This document shows, piece by piece, positions 1-12,363 of a stretch of 64,000 nucleotides of DNA. The notes beneath the pieces were generated by a model. The model was not told the origin of the DNA. It worked only from the letters and a program-made list of their open reading frames with translations, and searched no databases. The translations under genes and the position numbers were made by a program. The stretch's first letter is position 1, and each line of letters begins with the position of its first letter. The stretch is from Platynereis dumerilii (Eukaryota; Annelida; Polychaeta; Phyllodocida; Nereididae): NCBI GenBank assembly GCA_026936325.1, contig JAPTHN010000103.1, positions 1 to 64,000 on the forward strand. The letters are read 5' to 3'.

Positions 1-1999
1 TCGTGAAATATGACGAAATTTTCACTTGTGATGACAGGACCAGGTGACGTACGAGATATTTGTGATTTATTGCACCATCACTCTTTAGTGGGGCAGGGTG
101 TCACTGGAAATGCCTGGATATATGCTCTGCCCTTTGACCTTTGAGCGTACTGGCTCACATAATACTATTACAGTACAGTTTGTAGGCTTATACACTTGTG
201 CAGGCCTAAAAAGTCATGTTTGTCTTTGTGAGACTCTTTATGCAATCCACTGAGCAATTGTAGTGTTGTTGTCGCAAAGTCCAGAAAATCAGGATTTTTA
301 TTTCAAGGATTTTCCTCATGCCCTTGATAAATAACTGGGCGACTGCCTTCGAAGTGTATGACATAATATGTACACATAAGTGGTTGTATCGTATCACATT
401 ACAAGAAATGCCATAAAGTAATGTAATCCTAGACATGACAGGGCTCAGCTGATGACCAGCGAAACATGATCTGAGCATAGACCATTAGGCCTATTAATTT
501 GTCATCATGTAGATGCCCTATTTATATTAGTTTTCCGGAAATTCCGGTATCCCATCAATCAACAGGTTTGGTCCCTTAGAAAATATCCCAAAATAATATG
601 AGTTCTCTGGATTTGTTTGAGTGCAAATTGCTGTAGTTGGGTTCCACTGTGTGGCACTATTCTGACCTTGTCCCTCTTTTTACCTTGTATAATAATGTAG
701 TTAGGGTATGGACCTGCTGAAGCATTTTTGCAGTGGTTATCAGGCCTCAGAATACGGTTCATGGGATAGTGTTTGAAATCCTGAATATAAGATCATTGAA
801 AATGATGTAGCACATCCATGAACGTTGAGGGATGTGGTCCTGGGGTGGGGCGTTCTTGGCCCTCTGAAACGAGGGCTTCGGAGTCCGGGTATCAAGCTTG
901 AACCGTTCCCGGATGGCTTCCTGGAAAATTATTCCAGACTCTTTTAAGTCTCTTGAATTTTACCTCCGACTCCTGACTCCTTATTATTGCACACAACTGT
1001 GTTCCAGCTAGGCCATTTGAGCATGGCGCAATGTCATGTCCAACCTCATGTGCGCCATGCCCAACTTCTTATGCACCATGCCCATTTTAGAGTAAAAAGC
1101 AAAAAATTAAGCTAATTAGGGTTTTCAATATAGAAAAGCGCCCTTCAAATCTGGGAAGTGCCCTCCTTTTCAAGTTTCCTACATGCCCAAAAAATATTCT
1201 GGTTAGAACATTGCACAATATTGCATGGTTAGCAGAAAAAAAAGAAATAATTCCACCATTTTTCCAAAAGATTTAATACATAAAACTTGTTAAGCGAGTT
1301 TGGGGCACTTGATCTTTAAAATTTTTACAGTTCACTTTATTCCTAATGCGTCTAATTGTTTATAACGGCACCAGCGATCAGGCGCACAGTGCCCGACGCG
1401 GTGCTGTGTAATGGTCCGTTTTCAGAAAAGTAGGACTTCAATTTGCTGCTGAACAGTGAACACTGAACTGCTCTTTTGCAATTTCAGTGGATAAGTGAGT
1501 CAGAGAGAGCCCTGCAATTCATTTCAGTGACAGAGCCAACACTGACCATCCAAAAAAAAATTTTCGGAAAAAAATTTCTATAAAAAAAAACCCCAAATTC
1601 CCCCCCAAAAAAATTTCTCAAAGATAAAACTTCCAGAAAAAAATTTTCTTCCAAAAAGAAAATTACTTTTTTCAGCTTTTTACCCTATAATTATTATGTC
1701 AGTTTTTTTCCCTCGAGTTTTATTTCAAGATTTTTTAAAAATGAATTTTGAGAAATAATGTAGTTAATTACAATTTAGTGCCTTTAAAATTTATATTTTT
1801 TGCGCCCAAGTGGCGCCGTATTCATGCTTTGGCATTTACATATTATTTATTACTTTGGATTCAGCAGGGCTTCGAAGTCGGGTAATAATTGAACCGACTC
1901 CTTAGGCTTTTTGAAAAGCGACTCCGACTCTTGACTCCTGAGGTCTCCTAAATACAACTACGATTCCGCTTATCGGAATTATTGCACACAAGTATCATA
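1..1999. other. Gene-free AT-rich interval with GACTCC-type repeats
   Basis: I see no supportable gene here. Two stretches (about 880-1002 and 1865-1955) share the wording GCTTCGGAGTC, GAACCG, GACTCCGACTC, TGACTCC and are diverged copies of one dispersed repeat. A third GACTCC-rich stretch lies at 2560-2760. Positions 1548-1690 are A-rich low-complexity DNA. Positions 1005-1085 repeat the phrase GCCATGCCCAAC with variation. The short open frames have no family signature. Confidence 0.6.
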
Positions 2000-2423
2000 T
2001 GTGACCTGCTCCACCAAAATGGGTCCAAAGTCGGCTTCCTATCATATTTAGTTATGAAAATGGCTTTATTCTACTGGAATTGAGCTTTATAATGATGTTT
2101 AGTATGTTCTGATATCTCCATCCAATCCAAAGATATGGAACCTCAAACATCGATGATACAAAACATCAAACTTTGAGAAAATGGCATTTGAAATTCCTGC
2201 CATTACAATCAAAGAACGAAGAAAATCAAGAGGGACACTCAAGTTAGATAATTTAAAGTCAATTTTTGGTAAAATGAACTTAACATATTGAAAGAAAGTT
2301 ACTTTTGCTAAAACATGGTACCAACAGGCAAAAACATCAAAATGAGGCCTTTTCACAAATTTTTCTCATTTCTGAGAAATATGTAATGCCTACTTTGAAC
2401 TCATTTTGGTGGAGCAGGTCACA
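2000..2423. mobile_element. MITE with about 34-bp terminal inverted repeats and TA target site
   Basis: The left end begins TGTGACCTGCTCCACCAAAA and the right end is its reverse complement, with matching bases continuing to about 34 bp (GGGTCCAAAGTCGG against GAGTTCAAAGTAGG). Each end is flanked by TA (1998-1999 and 2424-2425). This is the pattern of a non-autonomous Tc1/mariner-type element. There is no transposase; the short frames inside are incidental. Superfamily assignment rests only on the TA duplication. Confidence 0.8.
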
Positions 2424-2427
2424 TATG

Positions 2428-3571
2428 TTGTCTGAAAGAACAATTAATTCTAAGTTTCATGGGATTCCGTACATGAACACTTGCTTCGGAAGTTTTGTGT
2501 GAAATTTGGGATGCATGTCGCATTTTTTAACCGTGTTTTTGTAAATTATGTTAAATATTTTAGAGAGCAAGGAGTCACCTATTTAATTTTTGACTTCAAC
2601 TCCACCTGAAAATCAAAGTTTGACTCCCCAATCCACCCAAAATCCTGACTTCACGACTCCCGACTCCGAAGCCCCGTGAGTCAGGAGTCGCCAATTTCAT
2701 TTTTGACTCCCAACTCCACCTGAATACAGTACTGTCGACTCCAAAACCCTGGCCTCTCCAACTCTTGTCTAAAACTGGCTTCACTGCATCAGAAAGTGAG
2801 TTAATCGGGTGTTGTATCATCGTCGCATGATCACATTTTGAAACGTATGATGGACAGGGTCCTCAAAAATCTTTGCTATCATGTAGGCCTATGTTTCTGG
2901 GGAATCACCGTGGATAACCATAATATTTAGTACGGCAACTGGTGCTCTTGGTTTTGAACTTTACTGGAAACTGGTTAATTGATTTCAAGTAATGCTTGGC
3001 TCATAAAGTTCGGCTCATAAAATTCTGATGAAGTTATGTGAATTTATTAAAAACTTCGTCAGTGTGAATGACTGTTATTGTTATAACAAAATTATCACTT
3101 TCCAATACGAATCGGAACACATCTGGCGGATATTATATTATGCAAGGCCATTGTCCACCAGAGTGTTGCGGCTTAGCTTGGTGGATTTATTTCTAAGCTG
3201 CCAAGTGGAGCATTATTGAAAGTGACCTGCAACAGGCTGTGTGCCATCCACAGCCCAGATCAGCGTGATCAGCTTCCACAGTCGAGATCATTTTCATTTG
3301 TGAGCAAGTCCCTGATGTTGCACCTAGCTGTGAGTGTATAGGACGGTGGCATGTTGTGTGCCTAATTTCTCTTATTTGTTTTGGGGTTCACTCTTAGATA
3401 GAGGGACACACACTTGGTTTCTTATCTGCCAGGAGTACCATTCTGGACCACAGATGATGAAATCGAACATGACAATTATTTGCATTTGATTTTTTTATCA
3501 GCGTATCGATGAGTATTTAAGAAGTGAGAATGAGGCTCCATCTCACTGAGCTGCTTCTTCTTGATTTGCAG
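2428..3571. other. Intergenic interval upstream of ODC
   Basis: No coding region is supportable. Positions 2560-2760 hold a GACTCC/CAACTCCACC-rich simple repeat. The ODC promoter and any first non-coding exon probably lie in or just upstream of this stretch, but I could not place a TATA box or start site. Confidence 0.4.
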
Positions 3572-3699
3572 GGTGGTTGCCACGGCAAGATTTACAGTGA
3601 GCACCCGTGCCTGAGCCGTTTCCAGCTCGACTTCAACGCTGATCCGCCGTGGGATCCCAGCTGATATTTCCTGAAGGAGCAGACGTTTCATCTGGCCAT
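3572..3699 (+). other. odc1: Candidate 5'UTR exon of ornithine decarboxylase
   Basis: A pyrimidine-rich run ending TTGATTTGCAG precedes this block and a GTGAGTG donor follows it. The block is GC-richer than its surroundings and contains no ATG, so it would add leader without upstream start codons. It lies 248 bases before the acceptor of the first coding exon. The splice signals are visible, but use in the mRNA is inferred. Confidence 0.4.
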
Positions 3700-3747
3700 G
3701 TGAGTGCTTCTCCATTTCATATTGAATTATTAAGTTTGAGCTGTTCT

Positions 3748-3922
3748 CTTTGAGCATTCTCTTGAGCATTCTCTTGAGCATTCTCTTTGAGCATTCTCTT
3801 GAGCGTTCTCCTGAGCATTCTCTTGAGCGTTCTCTTTGAGCATTCTCTTGAGCATTCTCTTGAGCATTCTCTTTGAGCATTCTCCTGAGCATTTTCCGGA
3901 GCATTCTCTTGAGCATTCTCTT
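3748..3922. repeat. 12/13-bp minisatellite, about 14 units
   Basis: The unit TTGAGCATTCTC is repeated about 14 times with few substitutions (GCGTTC, CCTGAGC, TTTTCC). Every third or fourth unit carries one extra T, giving a 13-bp unit in a 3-4-3-4 pattern. The array is pyrimidine-rich and ends about 24 bases before the splice acceptor of the first ODC coding exon. Its complement reads as an open frame rich in KRMLKENAQE, which is a by-product of the repeat. Confidence 0.9.
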
Positions 3923-4014
3923 GTACCTGTGTCTTCTTGTTTTTCAGACTGCTTCGTATTTCCTAGTGTTTCCTGTGTATTTCCCGGTGATTAGTATTTT
4001 ATTCTTAAGTGACC

Positions 4015-7000
4015 ATGAAGCAACTGTTGAGTGTGAATGTGGACATGTTCAAGGACTGTCCTCTGGACATGATCAGGGAGCGAGTAGCTGCCTGTCCTGT
4101 GAGTATAGCTTTCTGCCCTCTTACTCATGAATTTTACTTGTGAATTACAACTCCCTTATTTGGGTATTAAGCAAATGAAACACGCTCTTGATCTCACGTT
4201 TCATTGCCTGTTTATTGTAGGATTCAGAAGACGCCTTTTTTGTTTGTGACCTCGGTGACATTATTCAGAAGTTCAACATTTGGAAGAGGAAACTCCCCAG
4301 GGTTGAGCCATTTTATGGTAAGCTCCTTTTTCGTTGTGCTCCTTATAACTCCTTCTACTGAATTATTTTGTTCTGAGGAATTACCTGACACAAAACTAAC
4401 GGCCTCTCGACTGTTGTCTTTTCCCTGCAGCTGTCAAGTGCAATGACGACCTCCAGGTTCTCTCCCTCCTGGCCAAGCTTGGCACTGGCTTCGATTGTGC
4501 CAGCAAGGTGAGAAATCTCTCCATTGATTCATTGGCTGAAGAAGTGACATACTCTTTGCTATTTAGTATTTACACTTTACAGGGTTGTGAAGATTCTAAG
4601 TTGAGTAAATTCTTGTTGATTTGCAGGAAGAAATCAAGAAAGTCCTGTCGCTCAATGTGTCCCCCTCGCGCATTGTCTATGCAAACCCTTGCAAGCAGAA
4701 CTCCCACATCAAGTACGCCACGAAGCACCGAGTGCATCTGACGACCTTCGACAACGAGACCGAGCTGCGCAAGATGAAGGCCATCAATCCGGAGGCCGAG
4801 ATGGTCCTGCGAATCCTGCCGCCCCAGACGGAGAAGGTCCAGTGCCAGCTGGGCAACAAGTTTGGCTGCGAAGTGAAGGACGCCCGCAGGCTGCTCTTGG
4901 CCGCCAAGGAGCTGGGTGTCAATGTGGTTGGAGTTAGGTGAGGATGCCTTCCGTGACTTGATAAATTTGTAGTTCAACAACCAGCAAAGCTCAACTTGTA
5001 TGAACAAATATGATCATTGTGAGATTTTCAGACATCAACAACACCATTCATCATTTTAAGCCTCATTATCTGTGTATTAAATCATTGTAATAGCCCTTTC
5101 ACACTGACGTAATAGCACGAATTTAACAGCAGACTTGTGCCGTTTTAAATAGACGGGCCAGTCCGCAAATGAACTGAAATTGAGCTGGGGGTGACTGGTA
5201 AATGATTGCTGGTGCACTGGCTACGTTCTGGAGGGCGTACAGGCTTGTACAATTTCGTTTAGAACTCGTACTAAGTCGTCCAGATTCCGTTTGATCTCCT
5301 TCCATTGCGTACATTTCGTTCTCATAATGCAGAGATATTGTGTGGTTATGTAAAAACTCGTGTATATATGACCCGCCAGCATCCGCAATAAAAATTAAGC
5401 ATGTTTAATTTTTCCAAAAATGTTGCCGTACTGCTGCTGTTGACTGCTGATTGATTATGTATAATCTCGTAGGCCTTCTCGTAGGGTGGCTGAGTTAAAA
5501 TTGACCCATACGAGGCTGTACGAGCCCCAGTGTGAAAGGGCTATAACTCCCTATATTTTATCATCGTGGCTGACAATGAAATAAATAATTTTGAAATAAA
5601 GAAAAAACAAAGCAAAAAAGCAGACAGACAAGAAATGGATGTATGTACTGTCAGTTCAATTAGCCTGATATATAGAGTACATTTTCATTGAAAGTTTATG
5701 GTAACTTTTTGGTAATATTTATTATTGAACCATCACAAATGTAAGATGAAGCATTCTTTGTGGAGGAAGTGATGGACATTGGCTGTTGTAGGCGCAATCT
5801 GAATTTTACACTGAAATTAATGCAACTGTTGCTTCTACTTGCAGCTTCCACGTGGGCAGTGGCTGCTTTGATGCTCATGCCTATGGAGCGGCCGTGGCCC
5901 TCAGCAGAGTCGTCTTTGACTTGGGTGCTAGTCTTGGCTTTAACTTCACTCTGCTGGACATTGGAGGAGGATATCCCGGACAAAAATCTGCCAACATTTC
6001 CTTTGATGAGGTATGATGATGTTCACGTCTGTTTGTCATCGGTGCTACTTAGGAATTGCTCAGTAAAGTATTTCAACTGAGAGAGGGGGGGGGGGGTAAT
6101 GCCAATTTTTCTCAAGAAAATTTTTGGCATAGTGAGAGGACTGGGCACAGCTAACTTTTACTTATATGAGAAGTTAAAAGGTCTAGAAGGGGCTTAGTGA
6201 CATCAAAGACCTGCAATACCCCTCTGTACAGTGGTATTCTGGTTTTGTCCGTGTCAATTTTTTGAGAGCATGCCATAGCCATTTTAGTGACATTGTTAGT
6301 TCCAGTCCAGTCCTCTGGGGGCCCAAATGCAGCTTAGGTGCTGAGGCTGAAATCTGCTCAGCATGACTAATAAATGGGCCTATTCTGATTCCAGGACAGT
6401 TATTGTATTATATGAGTCAAAATATGTTCTCAGTGAAGTGCTTGTGTCAAGTGCTGATAATCTCAAATGAGCATGCTTTTGCTCTCACTGGCTATCATAA
6501 TGAGTCAATAAGTGTCTCTTCAGTTTTTGGATTATCAAATTCTTGTGAATACTTGTAATGGACTGACCTTGGCTGTTTGCAGATCTGTGATGCCCTCAAC
6601 CCTGCCCTGGATGAGTACTTCCCGCCTGAATGTGGAGTGAGGATCATCGCTGAGCCAGGCCGCTACTTTGTGGCGTCGGCCTTCACCATCGCTGTCAACA
6701 TCATCGCCATGAGACGAGTGGCCAGGGACGGTGCAGAAGGTCAGTGTCAAGAATCGCTCAAGATGAATCTGAAATGGAGATTAGTTGATGTATCGATGCA
6801 CTCCTCCAAATAAAGAAGTCCTGCTGATTATCTGCAGTAAATTATTAGGCCTGTGGTGTATAATTAATCATGATCTTTGTGTCTGTTGCAGGCGAAGAGG
6901 TGACTGAGAATGACGAGCCCAAATTCATGTACTACGTGAATGACGGCGTCTACGGCTCCTTCAACTGCCTCCTGTTCGACCACGCTGAGGTGGCCCCCAT

Positions 7001-7618
7001 GCCCCTCTACCCCGCCAAGGAAGACGAGCCTCTGTTCGAGTGCAGCATCTGGGGACCCACGTGCGACGGCCTGGACTGCATCACCCAACTCACCATGATG
7101 CCCGAGATGGACGCAGGAAGCTGGATGGTGGTTCCTGATATGGGGGCCTACACTGTGGCCGCCTCCTCCACCTTCAACGGAATGCCCCGCCCCAGCATCC
7201 TATACATGTCCAAGGAGATCTACAGGTCAGTCCCTCGTTTTTGGTTCTGTTCGATTTGTTTCAGCATTTAACTTTGTGATGGTAGTATTCTTTCTTTTTG
7301 TTGGGTTGGCCTGCTTGTGGTCAGTCTTCGAATGGAGTCCCATTGGAATAGACCTGTGGCTAATTCAGTCGATTAATTCATCTAAATTATGCCATTGGGG
7401 CTTGCTTTAATTCCTCGACAGGTCTGTTGTCAGTTGTCTCACATTCCTCTAAGTTGATGCAATGTTTCTATTAGTGTTTTTGCTGTTGCAGGACCCAGTT
7501 GCTGGGAAAGGAGGCCTGCAACTTCGCCTGCAAGAAGAGTGACCTGGACAGTCTGCTGGACTTCGGTGGGGCTGATGCGCTCCCTGTTGTTCCCCCGGGT
7601 GTTCTTCCCGCCTTCTAG
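4015..7618 (+). CDS. odc1: Ornithine decarboxylase, 8 coding exons, 450 aa
   Basis: PLP enzyme that converts ornithine to putrescine, the entry step of polyamine synthesis; active as a cytosolic homodimer. Coding exons: 4015-4098, 4221-4317, 4431-4507, 4627-4937, 5845-6010, 6583-6739, 6892-7225 and 7492-7618. All junctions are GT-AG and phases agree. The start has a good context (GACCATGA) and follows an in-frame TAA at 4006-4008. Visible hallmarks: the PLP lysine in FYAVKCN (Lys63), HVGSG (192-196), GGGYPG, the phosphate-binding AEPGRY (268-273), [11 protein letters not shown] (312-322) and the catalytic WGPTCDGLD (Cys355, Asp356). These retained residues argue for an active decarboxylase rather than an antizyme inhibitor. 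The antizyme-binding region is recognisable around TTFDNETEL. The C-terminus is short and ends PPGVLPAF, without the PEST-rich tail and ARINV ending of mammalian ODC. Intron 4 holds a MITE. Confidence 0.96.
5091..5543. mobile_element. MITE in ODC intron 4, TAA target duplication
   Basis: The left end is TAGCCCTTTCACACTG and the right end CAGTGTGAAAGGGCTA, an exact 16-bp inverted repeat. TAA flanks both sides (5088-5090, 5544-5546), which is typical of PIF/Harbinger-type elements. The 453-bp element has no coding capacity and sits between coding exons 4 and 5 of ODC, clear of splice sites. Confidence 0.8.
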
Positions 7619-7785
7619 CAGAGCTCAACCCGTTTCAAATTTGAGTCACAAAATCAACCCCTGATATTAACCTGCTCTCTTTGGATGACTGCTCCTGTGA
7701 GCGTCTTTGGCAGTATTTATCATTGTTATTGACTAAAAGAATGTCGGTTATGGATGTCTATCCGAAGATCTGTTTAAACTTTGCC

Positions 7786-7921
7786 AATAAATAATAATAT
7801 AAGTCTATATAAAGTAAAACTGCACTAGGAAATAGGAATCTGTGTGAAACGTCGATCTCCTCTTTATCTTGAGCCAGATGAATTGTTTTGTGTTATATGT
7901 TATGCATGTATGTGGAATAAA
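7786..7921 (+). terminator. odc1: ODC polyadenylation signals
   Basis: Two canonical AATAAA hexamers follow the ODC stop codon, at 7786-7791 and 7916-7921. The second is followed by A- and T-rich sequence and then TTTGCAAGTC. The 3'UTR would be about 190 or 320 bases long depending on which is used. Confidence 0.6.
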
Positions 7922-8127
7922 GATACAATTAAAAAACATTTGCAAGTCTTTTGATGACAAATACCGAATGTACGGTTAATGTACCCATTTCGTCGCAGGG
8001 CCTGCAGGCTAAAGATTTGTTGCCAAGAGATCTAGGAGTTCTGTTCAACTCAGTTTGGAGATTTTAGGCCTGGGACAGCGTGATGCCAGTAGCATTGAAC
8101 TTCTGCAGAGTTTTGCAGAGTGGCGCT

Positions 8128-8290
8128 ATATTATACAGTTATCGCACAGCACCGAGTGCAATATCAGTTTTATGGCACCGAGGTGACTAATATTGCACGA
8201 GGGCGCAGCCCGAGTGCAATATTAGTCACCGAGGTGCCATAAAAACTGATATTGCACGAGGTGATGTGCAATAACTGTTATATCATATGG
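8128..8290. repeat. Foldback palindrome with GAGGGCGCAGCCCGAG centre
   Basis: Two arms of about 75-80 bases are inverted copies: GTGCAATATCAG, TATGGCACCGAGG and ACTAATATTGCAC occur on the left and as complements on the right, meeting at GAGGGCGCAGCCCGAG. A further small palindrome, GTGCAATAT...ATATTGCAC, lies at 8810-8833 with the same vocabulary. There is no coding content. Similar foldbacks occur near 42.8 and 55.0 kb. Confidence 0.85.
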
Positions 8291-8961
8291 TTTTTTGTGG
8301 TAAAAGCAGAGAAAAGGGCTGGAATTCCTTGTCCTAAATTGTTTTGTGTTTCTTTTGACCCGCCTGTTTTAAAATGTATTGCGTCAAAAGTCAATGATAT
8401 TTCACTCACAAATTTTTTTTTACACTATTGGAATCCAAAAAATGATATACTTGATCATGGATTTTTTTCAGATTTTTTCTTAAACTTTATAGCAGACTTT
8501 TCGACCTTTAAATACAACAAATTCACTGAAAAATCGGCAAAAAGCCGTTTTTCGGCCGCTTAATGCTCTATTCTGAAGCAAAGAATAATATAACCTGAAC
8601 AAAAGTTGATATCTACGTAGCCTTTAACGGCGCATCTTTTGCAGTCAAAGCCATCTTCCTATCTTTCTCCGTTGCCGCGCAATAAATGTTTTGTAAAATT
8701 GAAAAACACAAAGTTTTGTCAGCTTGTGGCTGCAGCAGCATCAAAATATGGTGCTTCCTCTCAGGTCCGTCCAATCTTCACATGTTAAAATGAGCGTGCA
8801 ATATAATGCGTGCAATATCGTAGAATATTGCACGGCTATAGGCAATGGAAGCGAGTATTCCGCTAGCATATGATATATATATATATTCCCTGTGACTGTC
8901 TGGCTCTTGGTTGTGGGTCGGAATTTTGCCCTGCGGATCTGGATTCTCTGTCATTGGCATA
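8291..8961. other. Interval between ODC and the retroelement
   Basis: No gene is supportable. It contains T-rich sequence, the small palindrome at 8810-8833 and an AT dinucleotide run near 8873-8887. Confidence 0.5.
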
Positions 8962-9074
8962 GGGGAAGAGGGGGTGAAAAGTCACAGGGGTAAAAAAGTC
9001 ACAGGCTTTTTGACCAACTTGCAGTGACCTATTTGAAGCTTAATCATCAATTGGGACGCTTTTATGAGAAGAAG
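8962..9074. mobile_element. Left fragment of a MITE split by the LTR element
   Basis: The sequence starts GGGGAAGAGGGGGTGAAAAG after TA (8960-8961). Its inverted partner ends the block at 39381 (CCCCCGCCTCCCC, then TA at 39382-39383). The LTR retroelement lies between the two halves, flanked by GAAG on each side. Together the pieces form a TA-flanked non-autonomous DNA element of about 960 bp, older than the LTR insertion. Confidence 0.7.
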
Positions 9075-9798
9075 TGCCATCTTTTAGCTAATTCCCCCCA
9101 TATAATGTTAAGGCACGTATCCCTGTGAGAGGTAGCTAATTGAGTAGATGGACTCTTCGCGGGGATCCTGCGGGAGACACCTTAGCACTTGCCACCACGA
9201 AACACCTTACTCAAGAAATACCAGAGGCTCGAGAGTTTAGTTTCACGTATCCATTTAATACACAATTTATAAACAGTTACATTAGGAGTCATTCGAAGAA
9301 CCGATGGTAACCAACTTATCAATACATTAAACAACGATCTTAACGAATTACATACATCATAAACTAATGCCATCTCAATCAACCATGACCTGAGGTTCCT
9401 TTAAGAGTAACCCTTGATCATACCTCTAACAACAATACCCTTACCTGACGAATCGTCACCCCGTCAGGGAGACAGGTAGCCCTCCTGCTGCCTCAGCGGG
9501 AAGCGGGCTCTGTTCTGGCTGGGCAAACAAGCTTGCCCCCAGAGATTGCTACTAGGGTGTTCTGCGGCTGCGCAGAAACACCAGGGTAACTGTTGCCATG
9601 GAAACATGGGGTGAGTTCTACCCGTTGCTATCATTGAATCTCATTACACAATAATATAATATATCACATTACTTTTATACAATAATAATATAAATGATAT
9701 TACAGAATTAAGGTCTTGAGGTTCATGGCGATTTGAGGAAAGTTCCTATAAGAGGAAAGAATGAAGACACCTCTGAAGCTAAAAGCTCAGCGGTGACA
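9075..9798 (-). repeat. 3' LTR of the giant retroelement
   Basis: This is a direct copy of 37807-38532, matching over its full length apart from about two single-base length differences. On the + strand it runs from TGCCATC to GTGACA. Such close identity means little time has passed since insertion. No clear polypurine tract adjoins it on the internal side; the complement there reads GATCGGTCGGGA, which is only weakly purine-rich. Confidence 0.95.
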
Positions 9799-12363
9799 TC
9801 CCGACCGATCGAGGATTTTTTATAAGATGGTTTTTCTCCGGTTTGAAGAAAACATTATTTTAAACTTACAATCAAATACGGATTACATTCACGTAATAAC
9901 GATTAATAATGTACACTGTGACTAATAACGTAACTATTCATTAAAAGCAAAGGTATTTCTATTCAAAGATAGAAGCCTGAATGCTTCATGCTGATTAACA
10001 GAATGATGTAAAAGTCGTAAATAGATTTGTGTAACTATTGAGAGGGTTGTTAATCGACTTTGTACATGATACCAATTTTAGGTACGGACAGAGGAAACGC
10101 GTCTCATTGCACCTGAATTTTGTGAGTGCTTTAATGAAAGTTGTGGTGACATCAGGATGATGTAACCACTACCACCGGGCAGGCGGAAGGGGGGAAAAAT
10201 TTTAAGATAAAATCGGGCGTGTGCAATAAGCCCATGAAAGACAATTCGGAAAAAGGAAAAATTTTGAAAGGGAAGCAAGAATACGACTTGCATCCGTGAA
10301 AGGAGAGGAACTGAATGACAGTTCTTCTAATGGTGTCAATGAGATGCTGAAAGGGGAGCTCAGATAGGGAAGTGAAAACTAAATTTTAATGATTGACAGA
10401 AAAGGACAAGTTATTCTTATGACCTATTCGCCAAATTTTTCAATTTTTATGAATCGTTGGTTCGTCTGCCAACGTTATTTTGGAAATAGAGCCGCTAATT
10501 ACATGGCCTCAGCAAAAGAGACTCAAGCACCAGGCGAGTCAAGTAGCCGTTTTTATCAAGGGCAGTTACGGGTATCATCCCTTGCGTGTCATTGGATATG
10601 CATAGAGCTAAACCAAAAGCATGAAGTGCATTAAGACAGGACAGCCTTATAAGTTTAAATGGGCTGGTATGTCCGATACCCTAAACTACAAAAGTAAGCA
10701 AGTAAAATGACATATAAGCGATAAGCGATAAAAGCAACAATTAAATCATAAACTAAAATGTAATCGAATCACGAATATCAATAATAACATGGATTAAAGT
10801 GACAATTATTAATTTAAAAGCGACAAGTAGCGGAATAATAATTAAAAATGATGAAACAACAGTCCAGTATGGAGATAAAGAAGTCAATAGTGGACTATGG
10901 TTTCGTAAACTTGTTACGTACACTCTAAACAATCCGAGTGAACTGTAGGCATAAGGCGTACAGAAAATGAAAACAATGCGAAAATAGGTAAACAGTATAC
11001 TGGTGCAGTGGAACAATAGTGAAAACAAGGTACATATTAATACACCTGAGAAAACTTGTATAAGAAGGCTGGCATGCATAATGCAAACCAGAAATAATTA
11101 GCAAATAAGATTAAAGCATAAATCTATTTGATGTTAAGCTTATAAGAAATGAGATCAGATGTTTACAGAGAAAGTTCAGTGCAAGAGTTGACTTGTGATA
11201 ACTGTTCGTGGACACGTTGAGACATAACCTAGTGGCAAAAGTTTGAGTACTGAATTGATCAATTTCAATGAAAATTTGGAATATATCATCTAAGTTAATT
11301 GTAATGTATTGGTTGATGCATAAATGTCTAATCAGTGATGCGCTTTACACAATACTAGTCAAGAGTCAATACATGATGTCAAAGATAACATGATCTGTAT
11401 ACGTGTAGACGAGAAGATTGGAAGAATCATTGATTGAAGGAGTCAGTTATATAAGTCATTGATATAGGGCGAAGGAGGCAACACCGACGCTCGGTGCGTG
11501 GTGCAGAGGGTGAGACGTTGGCAGCGAGTGGCTTGTCAAGTTCACATGAGATGTGTTTGTCAAGGGCAAACGAAGTGTCGACAGCGATGTGTTTCTCAGG
11601 GTCGAACGGGGTGTTCGACCTGGCAACGTTAAAGATGCCGGACGTCGTGGACCTAACGGACGAGCTGCGAGAGTTCGAGGTCCTATTACCATCCACCCAA
11701 AACGATGAGTGGGTTGTTACTGTTCTAACAGATACAGAACAACAATGTCAACCTGGATGAGTGGTCCTTCCACCATTCTCAGCTGTACCGAAGTGGCGAA
11801 GCGAATGGAAGCCATGAGAGACTACCATTACACGACAGTCAGTGTCATTTCGGAGGAATATTGTTTCTGTGAATGGAGCACAGGCGAGGTGCGAACCGGA
11901 GTGGTGGAAATAGCTTGATGTGGTGCCAGAGGCACGACAACTTTAGCGGAGAGAGGAAACGTTCTGAGCGAGTAACTGGTATTTTGGTAACTATGCTGAA
12001 GACTCGAGGGACTAATATAGCTGCAGTACTGCGAAGATTCGCCAGTCCGGCCTTGTTTCGTGACTAACCCAGGTTAGGGTCAGGCGGAGGAGGAGGTGGA
12101 CTGATCTAATCTTGAACTATTGCTCAGACCTTATGTTGGGGTCTGGCGAAGGAGGACGTGACTCGTTCGACACGACCTTCATGTTTTTATTCAGACAATC
12201 CCAATATCGGGTGGACCTTGATGGGTCATGGAGAAGAAGACGTCGTCATGAGTCTTTCGTGTATGCACTTTCTGAGATCACAATGTTTATTATGTGTTAT
12301 GTGCGAGCACAGCTTTGTGCGAGAACGCTGGGGAATGCGTGGTGAGGAGACTCTTCTGAACTA

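Noticed and set aside
3476-3916. 146-codon - strand frame with repeated RMLKENAQE
   Set aside because: It is the complement of the 12/13-bp minisatellite; no family and no splice context.
4570-5007. Open frames opposite or out of phase with ODC exon 4
   Set aside because: Shadows of the GC-rich coding exon; the + strand frame encodes clear ODC sequence.
4015-7618. Antizyme inhibitor instead of ODC
   Set aside because: The PLP lysine, HVGSG, AEPGRY and the catalytic Cys-Asp are all present, so a true decarboxylase is the better reading.
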